Shown: positions 25,234 through 34,323, counted from the first letter of the stretch. The stretch: DNA of 64,000 bases from DATFVJ01 sp963727015 (GCA_963727015.1 CAVSEV010000015.1:403352-467351); one strand, 5' to 3'. Translations and numbers: made by a program. Notes: generated by a model not told the origin, from the sequence alone.

Positions 25234-26418
25234 CTAGTGGCCAAACTGGTGGCCTTCGATCTCGGCCAGCAGCATCCGCAGCGTCAGCGAGTGCCTGGCC
25301 GGTGGCAGCGCCGCCATCGCCGCACGTGCGTAGGCGACCCCGCCCGCCTGGTCACCGGCACGCGCCAGCATCAGGCCGCGGTGCAGTTCCAGATGGGTCG
25401 CGAACCTCGGCATCGACGCGGGCAGCGATGCCGACGCCGCTTCCTGGGCCTGGACCGCCAGCCGCTCGTCACCCAGGCGGGCGGCCAGCAGCGAGGTGAA
25501 GACGTTCATCCGCCACCACGGCACCGCATAATCGCTGTTCTCGCCGCCGTCGCCGCCCGCAGCATCGAACACCCGGCGTCCTTCACCGAGCAGTTCCCGC
25601 GCCGTGCCGGCATCACCGGTCACCGCAGCCGCGTGCGCCTTGCCCATGATCGCATTCAGGTAGCCCAGCGACGGGGAACCGTCCAGAGCCAGCGCCTGAT
25701 CGGCGAACATCCGCGCGAGCGGCAGCGCCGCGCCCTCATACCCCAGTGCGATCGCGGCCCGGCCGCGCACCCATACCCGGGTCCGCAGATCGCCGCCCCG
25801 GTCGGCCGCCGTGGCGGCCATCCGGTACCAGTACGCCGCCTTCGCCCCGTCGCTGCCGGGGAACGTCTTGCCGTACAGCACCATCAGCCGCGATGCCACG
25901 TCCCACATCACCGGGGTGTCGAGCTGCTGCTGCAACACCACCAGGTCAGCCGCCAGCCGGCGCTGTATCTCCGCCGCACCTGCCGTCATGTAGTCGCGGC
26001 CGTAGGCAGCCAGCTTGCCCTGCCAGACCTCAGCAGAGGGACGCGCCCGCAGCGCCGCGCTGAACCCGTGCCCGATCAGGTCCGATGCCACAACCGGCGC
26101 GACCGCGCCGGCCGCCAGGTCGGTCAGGAACGTCCGCCTGTCCACTCGTTCACCTTCCTCCAGCACGGTCAGCGGAACCTGCAACACCGTGGCCAGATGC
26201 CGCAGCCAGAACCGGCCCGGGTTCCGCTTCCCGTGCTCCCACCTCGATAGGTACTCGCGGGCCAGCGGGACGCCGGAAACTACCTCCAGCGCTGCGACGA
26301 GCCGTCCCTGCGACCACCCGTTCGCCAACCGCAGGTCACGGATCAGCGCACCTAGAAGCACCGCGTCCGCCTGGCCGCTGCAACGGCCACTAGCGGAGCC
26401 GGGAGAAGACATCGCCAT
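25234..26418 (-). CDS. XRE-family regulator with TPR-like C-terminal region
   Basis: About 394 residues. The N-terminal helix-turn-helix is LGALIRDLRLANGWSQGRLVAALEVVSG, then LAREYLSRWEHGKRNPGRFWLRHLATVLQVPLTVLE. A twin-arginine-like or linker stretch (DRRTFLTDLAAGAVAPVVASDLI) precedes an alanine-rich helical repeat region of TPR type (VWVRGRAAIALGYEGAALPLARMFADQALAL and on). The ATG at 26418 follows GGAGGGGG, so I prefer it to the open frame starting at 26574. Such regulators are frequent in actinobacteria; targets and ligands are unknown. Confidence 0.85.
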   Translation of the reverse strand: MAMSSPGSASGRCSGQADAVLLGALIRDLRLANGWSQGRLVAALEVVSGVPLAREYLSRWEHGKRNPGRFWLRHLATVLQVPLTVLEEGERVDRRTFLTDLAAGAVAPVVASDLIGHGFSAALRARPSAEVWQGKLAAYGRDYMTAGAAEIQRRLAADLVVLQQQLDTPVMWDVASRLMVLYGKTFPGSDGAKAAYWYRMAATAADRGGDLRTRVWVRGRAAIALGYEGAALPLARMFADQALALDGSPSLGYLNAIMGKAHAAAVTGDAGTARELLGEGRRVFDAAGGDGGENSDYAVPWWRMNVFTSLLAARLGDERLAVQAQEAASASLPASMPRFATHLELHRGLMLARAGDQAGGVAYARAAMAALPPARHSLTLRMLLAEIEGHQFGH

Positions 26419-26587
26419 CGGCCCTGCGCCCCCTCCGGAGGAACAACAGGAATCACGATACGCGCTGGAGCGCTTACGATACGGCTTGCTTGCGCTTCCT
26501 TGCACTGATTCAAGGCCGAGAGGAACCGGGCGGGCCGGGTCTCGCCCGGATGACGCGGTCCCCGTCGGGGCCATGGGGTTGCGGATC

Positions 26588-27301
26588 TCAGCGGGTGGGG
26601 CCGCGCGGCCGGGGTGGTCCCGGTCGGCGGGTCGGCCGTGGAGCAGGCTGGTCCGCGCCGTGCTGGCCTGGTGCGGGCTCTGCGGGGCGGAGTGGTACTG
26701 GCGAGCCGGGGAAAGATGTCGCGGCGAGGCTGGCCGCGTGCGGGCGCGTGGGCGGGGTGGCCAGCGCAGGCCGGGCGGCTGCGTGCAGGCGTTCGGCGGC
26801 GGCGAGGGCAGCGGCGGCCTGGGCGGCGCGCTGCTGGGACTCGCGCAGTCCGGCGACGGCTTCGGCGAGCGCGGCCAGCCGGGTGATCAGGATGACCGGC
26901 ATCAGGGTCCGGTCGCTGGTGAGGTAGGCGAACGCGGACATGGCCCGGGCGGCTTGCCGCAGCCCGTTCCCGGCCGGGGTCGGGGCGGGTATCCGCCCGT
27001 AGGGGGCGCGGGCGGCGCGGTCGTAGGCGTCGGCGGCCTGGCGCAGGATGCGGCTGCCGAGCGCGGCGGCGGCCACGTGCAACGCGTCGGAGGTGGCCCA
27101 GGCGGTGTCGGCGGCAACAGCCGGGTCCGTGCGGATCTGCGCGGCGGCCTCGGCGGCGACCCGGGCGGCGTGGTCCCACCAGGCGTTGCGGTCGGCGGCG
27201 GTCAGCGGATTGCGGCGCGGCGAGCGGGCCGGGCTGGTCCACCGCTGGCACAGCTTTGGCCAGGTCAGATCCGCGGCCAGCTTCAGGCTCCGCGTGCTGT
27301 C
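26588..27301 (-). pseudogene. Truncated conjugative relaxase (C-terminal part)
   Basis: A continuous minus-strand frame of about 235 codons without an ATG at its start. It reads LAADLTWPKLCQRWTSP, then RNPLTAADRNAWWDHAARVAAEAAAQIRTDP, then LGSRILRQAADAYDRAARAPYGRIP and TLMPVILITRLAALAEAV. This is the C-terminal region of the actinobacterial relaxase/mobilisation nuclease family. A stop codon at 27302-27304 cuts it off, and the N-terminal catalytic domain with its tyrosine and histidine triad is absent. It is a relic of an integrative or mobilisable element. The regulators to its left may have arrived with it. Confidence 0.7.
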
Positions 27302-27380
27302 CTATCGTGTCATCCTTGACGTCCCGCTGTCGTCAATGGGAGGTCACTCTCAGATGGCCGGCCGGGAGGCCGCCGGAGAG

Positions 27381-27521
27381 ATGTCTAAAGAGGAACTCGA
27401 GGCGTTCTTCGGAAAGGTCGCCCCTGAGTACCGGTACCGCGGGGACAGGTTCCTCCGTCCGTCGATCGACGGCGCCGGGGGGCTGCCGCCCTCTCCGCTG
27501 ATGACCTGGTGGCTTGCGTGA
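27381..27521 (+). CDS. Possible small protein
   Basis: A 46-codon frame beginning MSKEELEAFFGKVAPEYRYR and ending MTWWLA. The composition is protein-like, with a plausible amphipathic start, and GGAG lies just before the ATG. No family is recognised, and it could also be a fragment of a larger lost gene. Confidence 0.3.
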   Translation: MSKEELEAFFGKVAPEYRYRGDRFLRPSIDGAGGLPPSPLMTWWLA

Positions 27522-27616
27522 AACCGCCCGAGCAGTGCGGGCACGTCCAGGCACCCGGTCGACAGCATGGTTCCGACGGTGAGCGTGCCACGAAGTCCGG
27601 TCCTGCAGCCGGCGTG

Positions 27617-27658
27617 GTTGGCCCGTAGGGGGCGCTCCAGTGCCCCCTACGGGCCAAC
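27617..27658. terminator. Perfect 17-bp hairpin
   Basis: GTTGGCCCGTAGGGGGC (27617-27633) pairs exactly with 27642-27658 around an 8-base loop. This would be a very stable RNA stem. No T-run follows. It lies about 100 bases after the small frame at 27381 and could terminate it, or be the trace of a mobile element. Confidence 0.6.
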
Positions 27659-28225
27659 GATCACTGCACTCGAGCTGAGGACCGGCGCGGCTGTTCGTGC
27701 CGGGGAGAGCGCGGCGGTTCAGTCCCGGCATGCCAGATTTCCCGCGGCGCTAGCCTCGGGCGCGCCAGCGGACATCCCGCGTGGGCGGATGGCGACCATT
27801 ACAGATCCGGCCGGCACAGGATTCTCGGTGATCGCGAGCGCTCATGATCCGTTCGTGCGTTGACTAACCCGCGGATAGCGCCGGAAAGTTAACACGGTTG
27901 CGGATCATGGTGTGCCCGGAAGGTACTGAGACCACCTCAACGGGCCATTGGGCTTCACAGCAAAGCGGGGTCGGAGCCCAAAAGCCCTGCAAGGGGGAGC
28001 GACGATGCGGTCCGTAGCGTGACGCGAAACCTGCGGCCTGGCCACCAGGCCTAGCAGCCGCGCCAGCTGTGCCCGGCACGGCCCGCCAGCGCCAGCGCGA
28101 TCGCGCCACTTTCCCGGCGACACGCCACCTGGCAAATCACCATCAGGAACGTGCCGCCGAGGTGGCCACCCAGGTGCGGCTGCTGAAAGCCGTCCAGGCC
28201 AGGTAGAGCAAGAACGACGGGACGC

Positions 28226-29968
28226 CTAGCGGACCCGGGTCTTCGCTGGCGGTGGCGCCTGGGCGGGCGGCTCGTCGAAGTAGTACTGCGCTCCGCGCAT
28301 CAGCGAGACGAGCGCGGCGACAAGCGCCATCGCGGTCGCGGCGATGAACACGATGATCAGCCCGTGGTGGAACGGCTGGGAGATCAGGTGCGGGAAGAAC
28401 TCTTTCCCCGTGAGCACGGCCACATTGTGCGGCGGCAGCGTGTGCAGGACTCCTGAGGGCTTGAGCAGGTTGCCGATTGGGTTGATGCCGAGGAACGCGG
28501 CGAACAGGGTGCTGACGGGTGGCAGGTGGGCCACGCGTGCGGCCACGCCGAGCGGGACGCCCTGGGCATGCAGCCCGGCGGCGAGCGTTGATGGCAGTGC
28601 GGCAGCAAGGCCGACGATCATCAGCGAGAAGAAGACCCCAATGGACAGCGATGTGCCGGAGTTCTGGAACGTGGCCCGCATGCCCGACGCGACACCTCGC
28701 TGGCCGGCGGGCACACTGCTCATGATCGCGGACGTGTTCGGCGAGGCGAACAGGCCCTGCCCTATTCCGGCCATGAAGATCAGCAGCGCGAAGACCAAGT
28801 AGGGGAAGTTCACCGGGATGATCATCAGGCCGGCGAACGCGGCGGCGGTGACCAGCAGCCCGCCTGTCGCGAACGGGCGTGCGCCGAACCGGTCGGACAA
28901 GTGGCCAGATACCGGACCGGCGATCAGGAACCCCGTAGTCAGCGGCAGCAGATAGATGCCTGCCCACAACGGTGCCTGCTCGTAGGCGTAACCGTGCAGC
29001 GGGAGCCAGATGCCCTGCAACCAGATGATGAACATGAACTGCATGCCGCCGCGCGCTATCGCCGCGAGCAAAGCCGCGGCGTTTCCCGCGGCGAACGCCC
29101 TGATCTTGAACAGGCCCATCTGGAACATCGGCTCTGCGACCTTGGTCTCGACGACGCAGAACGCCGCAAGCAGCGCAACGCCGCCCACGAGCCCGCCGAG
29201 TACCAACGGATTCGTCCACCCCATCGAGCGGCCGCCGTATGGCTGGATGCCGTACGTGATGGAAATGAGGACCAGGGCTGCGCCCACCGCGAAGGTGACG
29301 TTGCCCGGCCAATCGATTCGCCCGTACTGCCTTCTGCTCGTTTCCCGCAGGCTCCGGTATGCCCATACCGTCCCGAACGCGCCAATGGGCACGTTCACCC
29401 AGAAGACGGCACGCCAGTCCCAGGCGGCGAGCAGTCCGCCTGCGAGCAGACCGATGAACATACCGGCGATGCCGGCGATCTGGTTGATGCCGAGCGCCAT
29501 GCCGCGGTGGCTCGCGGGGAAGGCGTCCGTCAGGATCGCGGCCGAGTTGGCCATGAGCATCGAGCCGCCAACGGCCTGCACGATTCGCCACCCGATTAGC
29601 CACATTGCGCCGGGAACGCCGCGGAACGGGTCAAGCGAAAGCGCAACGGACGCGAGCGTGAAGATCGCGAAACCCATGTTGTAGATCCGGACCCGGCCGA
29701 ACATGTCGCCAAGCCGGCCCAGCGTGACCACCAGAACCGCGGTGACCAGCAGGTAACCCATGATCATCCACAACAGGTAGCTGATGTTCCCCGGCGCAAG
29801 CGGGTTCAGGTGAATGCCGCGGAAGATAGCGGGCATCGAGATGATCACAATGGACGCGTCGAGCGTCGCCATCAGCACGCCGAGCGTCGTGTTGGACAGC
29901 GCGACCCAGCGATAGCGCCCCGAGTGGCGGGATTGCCCACCATTCGAGTTCGCGGGGTGCACAGTCAT
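28226..29968 (-). CDS. MFS transporter, DHA2 (EmrB/QacA) family
   Basis: A 580-residue exporter with 14 predicted membrane segments. The family motifs are LMATLDASIVIISMPAI (helix 1), LGRLGDMFGRVRIYNMGF (motif A), WRIVQAVGGSMLMANSAAILTDAFP (motif B region) and GINQIAGIAGMFIGLLAGGLLAAWDWRAVFWVNVPIG (motif C). A large loop (PLGVAARVAHLPPVSTLFAAFLGINPIGNL) precedes the last helices, as in many actinobacterial DHA2 proteins. It should pump drugs or metabolites using the proton gradient. It lies 9 bases after the neighbouring membrane-protein gene on the same strand, and both follow a PadR regulator gene. Confidence 0.92.
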   Translation of the reverse strand: MTVHPANSNGGQSRHSGRYRWVALSNTTLGVLMATLDASIVIISMPAIFRGIHLNPLAPGNISYLLWMIMGYLLVTAVLVVTLGRLGDMFGRVRIYNMGFAIFTLASVALSLDPFRGVPGAMWLIGWRIVQAVGGSMLMANSAAILTDAFPASHRGMALGINQIAGIAGMFIGLLAGGLLAAWDWRAVFWVNVPIGAFGTVWAYRSLRETSRRQYGRIDWPGNVTFAVGAALVLISITYGIQPYGGRSMGWTNPLVLGGLVGGVALLAAFCVVETKVAEPMFQMGLFKIRAFAAGNAAALLAAIARGGMQFMFIIWLQGIWLPLHGYAYEQAPLWAGIYLLPLTTGFLIAGPVSGHLSDRFGARPFATGGLLVTAAAFAGLMIIPVNFPYLVFALLIFMAGIGQGLFASPNTSAIMSSVPAGQRGVASGMRATFQNSGTSLSIGVFFSLMIVGLAAALPSTLAAGLHAQGVPLGVAARVAHLPPVSTLFAAFLGINPIGNLLKPSGVLHTLPPHNVAVLTGKEFFPHLISQPFHHGLIIVFIAATAMALVAALVSLMRGAQYYFDEPPAQAPPPAKTRVR

Positions 29969-29977
29969 TAGTTGCGA

Positions 29978-31042
29978 TCATACAACGGTCGGCAGCGCCA
30001 GACCGGCCGGAAGTGCCAGGCCCGCGGGCAGGCGCCAGCGCCAGACCGGCCGGAAGCGCCAGGCCCGCGGGCCGGCCGGAAGCCCCAGACCGCGGGCCGG
30101 CCGGCAGCGCCAGACCGCGAGCCGGCTGGTCAGGCCAGGCCCGTCAGGCGGCCCCGCGACGCCCGCTATGCGCGCATGGCGCGCGTAGCGCAAGGTGCCC
30201 TGTGCGAGCCCGGTTGCTGCGAGCGCCGTGCCGAGCGCCATCGCGATGGTCATCCCGATCAGTATCGTGAGCATCATCTTGTGCTGCCACGGCATACCGT
30301 AATCGCTGTGCGCCAGCCACGGTTCGTACCTGTCGAGCATGACGGTATAGGCGGCCATCAGCCCGCTCGCCACCGCGAGCGCCACGACTGCGAGGACGCC
30401 GAACGGCACGCTCGCCCGCAGCACCCGCGCGCCAGGGTCGATCCGGCGCAATGCGAGGGCGGGCGCCCGGCCTGCGATGATCACCGCGGCCAGGAAGAGC
30501 ACGGACACGACATAGAAGAGCGTGTGACCCAGGGGGGCCGACGGGTGTGAATTCCGCCCCCACTGGCTGATTGCCGCGACGAACCCGAGCCACCCGGCCC
30601 CAGCCACCACAGGCGCCGCGACCAGCCGGAGCACGTCTGACCTGTGCTCCGCTCTCGCACGCAGGATGACCGTTATCGCGGGGACGACGGCACCGGCCGT
30701 CATCAGCATGGCGGCGGCGAAGCTGGCCGCCACCATCGCGCTGCCGACGGCACGCACGGACGAATGGGTAGCGGGAATCTCGGCCTTGACGAAACCCGCG
30801 CAAACGAAGAGCACGCCGAGCCCGCCCCACAGCACCGCCGTCAGCGCGCCGCGCAACCGCGCCGACTGCGACGCCGCAAGCGCGGGCCACCGCAGCCAGG
30901 CACCGACCGCTCCCGCAGCGGTGTTCAGCACGGTGCGCCCGCCGGCCGGGCATTGCTCGAGCAGTGCCTGGAATTCGTCACCGTACCTGTCCCGCCAGCC
31001 CGCCGGGTAGAGGTGTGTCAGTGCGATTGCCATTCGCTTCAT
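29978..31042 (-). CDS. Integral membrane protein of unknown function
   Basis: A 354-residue protein. The N-terminal MALTHLYPAGWRDRYGDEFQALLEQ-like segment is typical of proteins encoded beside PadR regulators in actinobacteria. Several hydrophobic helices follow (AVLWGGLGVLFVCAGFV, AMVAASFAAAMLMTAGAVVPAITVIL, TLFYVVSVLFLAAVIIAG, VPFGVLAVVALAVASGLMAAY). The last 50 or so residues, rich in P, R, G and L, are encoded by tandem repeat DNA (29989-30126) and look like read-through into repeats. The start overlaps the PadR stop by 4 bases (ATGA), so the two are coupled. It may anchor or sense something at the membrane; no reaction is known. Confidence 0.75.
   Translation of the reverse strand: MKRMAIALTHLYPAGWRDRYGDEFQALLEQCPAGGRTVLNTAAGAVGAWLRWPALAASQSARLRGALTAVLWGGLGVLFVCAGFVKAEIPATHSSVRAVGSAMVAASFAAAMLMTAGAVVPAITVILRARAEHRSDVLRLVAAPVVAGAGWLGFVAAISQWGRNSHPSAPLGHTLFYVVSVLFLAAVIIAGRAPALALRRIDPGARVLRASVPFGVLAVVALAVASGLMAAYTVMLDRYEPWLAHSDYGMPWQHKMMLTILIGMTIAMALGTALAATGLAQGTLRYARHARIAGVAGPPDGPGLTSRLAVWRCRPARGLGLPAGPRAWRFRPVWRWRLPAGLALPAGLALPTVV
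29989..30126. repeat. GC-rich imperfect tandem repeat
   Basis: Three to four degenerate copies of a unit containing CAGACCGGCCGGAAG and GCCAGGCCCGCGGG. It forms the 3' end of the membrane-protein gene and encodes its odd C-terminal tail. Confidence 0.7.
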
Positions 31043-31431
31043 GCCATCCCCTTAACGGCTCCGCGGGCCGGCGCAGGCCATGTTCGCCGGCGCGTGCCTA
31101 GCGTGACACACGACCACGTGACGGGGGCGCCGGCCAGGCGGCCGAGCCCTGTCTCTGCCACCGCGCGCATGCGTTCGAGCTGAGTGGCGAGCACGCGTGA
31201 TCCCTCGGCTGTGATGCGGTACGGGCGCCGGCGGTCCTGCGCGGCGAGTGGCTCGATGAGCCCGCGCTCCTCCAGCCGTGCGATCACGCCGTAGAGCGTG
31301 CCGGGCCCGAGCCGCACGCCGGAACCTTCCGCGACATCCTGCATGATGGCGTAACCGTGTTTCGGGCCAGCGGCCAGGCTCGTCATCACAAGCAGCGACG
31401 GGTCGGCCCACCGGCCGAGGTCGTCATCCAC
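31039..31431 (-). CDS. PadR-family transcriptional regulator
   Basis: About 130 residues. The winged helix-turn-helix reads PSLLVMTSLAAGPKHGYAIMQDVAEGSGVRLGPGTLYGVIARLEERGLIEPL, the hallmark of PadR regulators, followed by RRPYRITAEGSRVLATQLERMRAVAETGL. The GTG at 31431 is chosen because AAGGAG lies 7 bases upstream; the frame extends 6 codons further. PadR proteins usually repress exporter genes and often their own. The membrane protein and the MFS exporter downstream are the natural targets. An AT-rich GATATATC word at about 31530 in the upstream region could be part of the promoter or operator. Confidence 0.87.
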   Translation of the reverse strand: MDDDLGRWADPSLLVMTSLAAGPKHGYAIMQDVAEGSGVRLGPGTLYGVIARLEERGLIEPLAAQDRRRPYRITAEGSRVLATQLERMRAVAETGLGRLAGAPVTWSCVTLGTRRRTWPAPARGAVKGMA

Positions 31432-31570
31432 GCGCACTCTCCTTATCAACCTCGATGTTTGGTCTGCCTCGACGTTCGTCAGGCGCCCCCGGCACCGCGC
31501 GACTCCACCTCCAGCGAATGACTACTACGCAAGATGATATATCGCCTAACGTACTAGTGGTGGCACGCGG

Positions 31571-31655
31571 CCTCAAGTGGGTGCGGCTTCAAGTGGGTGC
31601 GGCTTCAGGTTGTGGCGCGGCTTCAGGTTGTGGCGCGGCTTGAGGTTGTGGCGTG
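31571..31655. repeat. 16-18-bp tandem repeat, five copies
   Basis: Two copies of CTTCAAGTGGGTGCGG type followed by three of CTTCAGGTTGTGGCGCGG type. It fills part of the gap between the PadR gene and the 3' end of the FGGY kinase gene. Confidence 0.75.
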
Positions 31656-31697
31656 GTGTTCAGCGTGTGGCGCGCGAGCCGAATACGCGCGGCCGCC

Positions 31698-33269
31698 TCA
31701 ATATGTCCTGATCGCTGCCGTAAGCTCACGGAACTGCTCATACCTGCGGGAGCACGCGCGCGCCCACCGCTCGTCGGGGTACACGGGACGGCCGGGCCGG
31801 GACCACCTTGCCGCGTCGTCGAGCGACGACTCCAGGCCCGCGGCGATCCTGGCCATCCAGGCCATGCCGAGTGCCGCGCCCTCGGGTACGGCGGCGCGGA
31901 TCACCGGTACTCCTGTGCAGTCGGCCAGCGCCTGCATCCAGGCGCGGTCCCTGGTCCCTCCGCCGGTGGCCACGACCCGGGCGGGCACGCAGCCGGCCAT
32001 GTCGAGGATGCGGCGGGCCACAAAACCGGTGGCCTCATAGGCGGCGCGGCGCAGGGCGGTGGCGTCGTGCGTGAGGTCGAGGCCGTGCAGTGAGCCGCGG
32101 AGCGATGTGTTGTGCAGCGGAATCCGCTCGCCGCGGACATAGGGGGTCCACAGCGGTATCCGGTCCGGATGCAGGCCGCCGGTGCCCGGGCTGATGCCGG
32201 CGCCCGGGCTGGCGCCGGCGCCCGGACTGGCGCTGGCGCCAGGACTGGTGCCTGTGCCCGGGCTGATGCCGGTGCCCCTACCGGTGCTTGCGCGGGTGCG
32301 GGTGCCGCCGAGCAGGCGCCGCGTCCAGCCGAGGAAGAGCCCGCCCGCGTTGCTCGGCCCGCCGAGCAGGCACAGGCCGGGGCGCAGATGGGGGAACCGC
32401 CACAGCCCGGGGACGTCACCTTCGTCGGGCATCACGGCCCAGGTGAGCAGCGTCGTACCGCACATGATGTGCGCCTCGCCCGGCTGTGACACACCGGCGG
32501 TTATCTGCTCCGTCATCACGTCGACACCGCCGGGCGCGAGTGACGTGCGCGCGGCCCCTTGCCCATCGGCATCGCCGCCATCCGATCCGCCGGTCAGCCC
32601 GCTGAGTTGGCGAGCGGTCGCGCCGATCTCGGTCACCACGATCGGCAACTGGTCCTCGGTGATGCCGATCCTGCTGAGCTCGGCCGGATCCCAGCGGCGC
32701 CCGTCGAATATCGGGAAGTACGACATGGCCGTGAAAGAGTCGATGACCGGCTCGCCGCCGAGAGCCACCGCGGCAAGCGCCTGCGCGGGCCAGTAGGCGC
32801 GCGCGCCCGGCCAGTGCTTGGCCGCCCAGTGCAGAAAGGCTTCGCCCTCACGAATATCGAGCGGGCTGGCCGGCGGCCACGCCGCCGCGGCGGCACGCCC
32901 ACGCCAGTCGCCGTAAAGCAGCCCAGGTGACAAGGGTTCCAGGTGATCATCGAGGGCGGCAAGTGAGGGCACACAAGCGGCGATCCCAAGCCCCGCGGCG
33001 GGGCTCGCCGCGGGCCCGAGTGCCGCGACCGCTCGCCGCGGGCCCTCGTACCACGCCGCGGCGGCGTCATGCTCAAAGCTGTCAGGGTCCGCAACACATA
33101 CTGCATGCGGCACCCTGGCACGGCCGCGGACGCGCCCGCGCCCATCCACCGCGATCGCCTTGACCGCCGTGGTCCCGACGTCAACCCCGATCGTGATCTC
33201 GCTGTCGGCGGGGTCGCGCCGCACCTTACGAACCGGCGCCTTACGCACCGGTGCTTTACGCACCGGCAT
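31698..33269 (-). CDS. FGGY-family carbohydrate kinase
   Basis: About 523 residues of the xylulokinase/gluconokinase superfamily. The N-terminal phosphate loop is ITIGVDVGTTAVKAIAVDGRGRV. DVMTEQITAGVSQPGEAHIMCGTTLLTWA and the C-terminal ATGGGTRDRAWMQALADCTGVPVIR (adenosine loop) complete the ATP site. An insertion of about 40 residues made of SPGTG/SPGAG repeats interrupts the middle and is encoded by tandem repeat DNA. The ATG at 33269 has GGAGGT just upstream; its first residues repeat VRKAP. The kinase should phosphorylate a sugar or polyol, and with the divergent class II aldolase gene could form a pathway that cleaves the sugar phosphate. The sugar is not identified. Confidence 0.85.
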   Translation of the reverse strand: MPVRKAPVRKAPVRKVRRDPADSEITIGVDVGTTAVKAIAVDGRGRVRGRARVPHAVCVADPDSFEHDAAAAWYEGPRRAVAALGPAASPAAGLGIAACVPSLAALDDHLEPLSPGLLYGDWRGRAAAAAWPPASPLDIREGEAFLHWAAKHWPGARAYWPAQALAAVALGGEPVIDSFTAMSYFPIFDGRRWDPAELSRIGITEDQLPIVVTEIGATARQLSGLTGGSDGGDADGQGAARTSLAPGGVDVMTEQITAGVSQPGEAHIMCGTTLLTWAVMPDEGDVPGLWRFPHLRPGLCLLGGPSNAGGLFLGWTRRLLGGTRTRASTGRGTGISPGTGTSPGASASPGAGASPGAGISPGTGGLHPDRIPLWTPYVRGERIPLHNTSLRGSLHGLDLTHDATALRRAAYEATGFVARRILDMAGCVPARVVATGGGTRDRAWMQALADCTGVPVIRAAVPEGAALGMAWMARIAAGLESSLDDAARWSRPGRPVYPDERWARACSRRYEQFRELTAAIRTY

Positions 33270-33597
33270 CACCTCCGGACGGACCCGTCGTGAGCGGGCT
33301 GGTTCCACTGTACGATCCGGCCACCTGCGCTGCGCGATGCCGGCGCGACAGGACAGGCCCGCGGTCACCCGCGACACGCGGGGCACCATTCGGCGATGAT
33401 CGTTGATGACATCGAGCGGGCTGGCGCCGCGGAGCGGCCGTGCTGCCGCACCCGGACCGGCTGCGCCGCCGCGCCCGGACCGGCTGCGCCGCCGCGCCCG
33501 GACCGGCTGCGCCGCCGTGATCGGCAGTGCGGCCGGTCATGGCCCGGCGGCGCCCGGACGGGCCATGCCCGGCCCGGCCGGAACCCGGAGGTGCTAC
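33270..33597. promoter_or_regulatory. Divergent control region of the kinase and aldolase genes
   Basis: The 328 bp between the two start codons must hold both promoters. It contains three tandem 23-bp units (33448-33516). No regulator gene is adjacent and no clear -35/-10 pair was picked out. Confidence 0.4.
33448..33516. repeat. 23-bp tandem repeat, three copies
   Basis: Three consecutive 23-base units, each containing CCCGGACCGGCTGCGCCGCC; the first differs from the others by one base. It lies in the kinase/aldolase divergent region. Confidence 0.85.
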
Positions 33598-34260
33598 GTG
33601 CCTAACCCGTGGGCGTCTCGTGACGCTGCTTTCGACGCCGTACTCGCCGCAGCCAGGGGCATGCTCGAACTTGGCCTCAGCGCGGGCACGAGCGGCAACG
33701 TTTCCGCCCGGCTCGACGACGGGCACATCGTGATCACCCCGTCGGCCGTGCCGTACCAGGAGATGACCGCGAACGACCTCGCCGTGCTCACGATGGCAGG
33801 GGAGCAAGTGGCAGGGCCGCGCGCGCCTTCCACGGAAAGGCTGCTGCACCTAGCCTGTTACGGAGCGTTTGATGAGATCGGGGCGGTACTGCACAGCCAT
33901 CCGCCGCACGCGACCATGTTCGCGTGCGCGCGCAGGCCGGTGCCACCCGTGATCGATGAGGCGGTGCTGTTTATCGGCGGCGAGGTCCCTGTCACCGCCT
34001 ACGCGATGAGCGGCACGGCGGCCGTCGGCGCGAACGCTGTCGCGGTGCTTGGCCGCGTGGGCAGCGCCCTGCTTGCCAACCATGGCCTTGTCACCACCGC
34101 CGCGACGCCCGCCGCTGCCCTGCACCAGGCCGGCGTGGTGGAGCACTGCGCGCGGGTGGCATGGGGGGCGCTGGCCTTCGGCGGACACGTGCCGCTGCCA
34201 CCTGAGGCGCTGACCTCGTTGGCGGACGTCTACCGGCGCGCCAGGTCCGGCGGCGCCTGA
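33598..34260 (+). CDS. Class II aldolase/adducin family protein
   Basis: A 220-residue metal-dependent aldolase of the L-fuculose-phosphate aldolase type. Key parts are LELGLSAGTSGNVSARLDDGHIVITPSAVPYQEM (phosphate site), the zinc-binding AVLHSHPPHATMFACARR (histidine pair), and LLANHGLVTTAATPAAALHQAGVVEHCARVAWGA (third histidine). The GTG at 33598 is chosen because GGAGGTG lies 5 bases upstream; the longer frame is repeat-encoded. It probably splits a phosphorylated sugar to dihydroxyacetone phosphate and an aldehyde. The divergent FGGY kinase could supply the substrate. Confidence 0.88.
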   Translation: MPNPWASRDAAFDAVLAAARGMLELGLSAGTSGNVSARLDDGHIVITPSAVPYQEMTANDLAVLTMAGEQVAGPRAPSTERLLHLACYGAFDEIGAVLHSHPPHATMFACARRPVPPVIDEAVLFIGGEVPVTAYAMSGTAAVGANAVAVLGRVGSALLANHGLVTTAATPAAALHQAGVVEHCARVAWGALAFGGHVPLPPEALTSLADVYRRARSGGA

Positions 34261-34323
34261 GCCGGCGGACGCCATCGGCGGCCAGCCCCGGCGCGACCCA
34301 GGGCGCGGACGACGCACCGGGCG

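Larger units (their letters stand above)
27302..28225. other. Long gene-poor region
   Basis: Over 900 bp between the relaxase remnant and the MFS gene. It contains one possible small frame (27381-27521) and a perfect hairpin (27617-27658). The other open frames look like chance reading in high-GC DNA. It may be debris from the element that brought the relaxase. Confidence 0.45.

Noticed and set aside
28143..29603. Minus-strand frame of 486 codons overlapping the MFS gene
   Set aside because: Arginine-rich out-of-frame reading of the MFS transporter gene, which has family motifs throughout.
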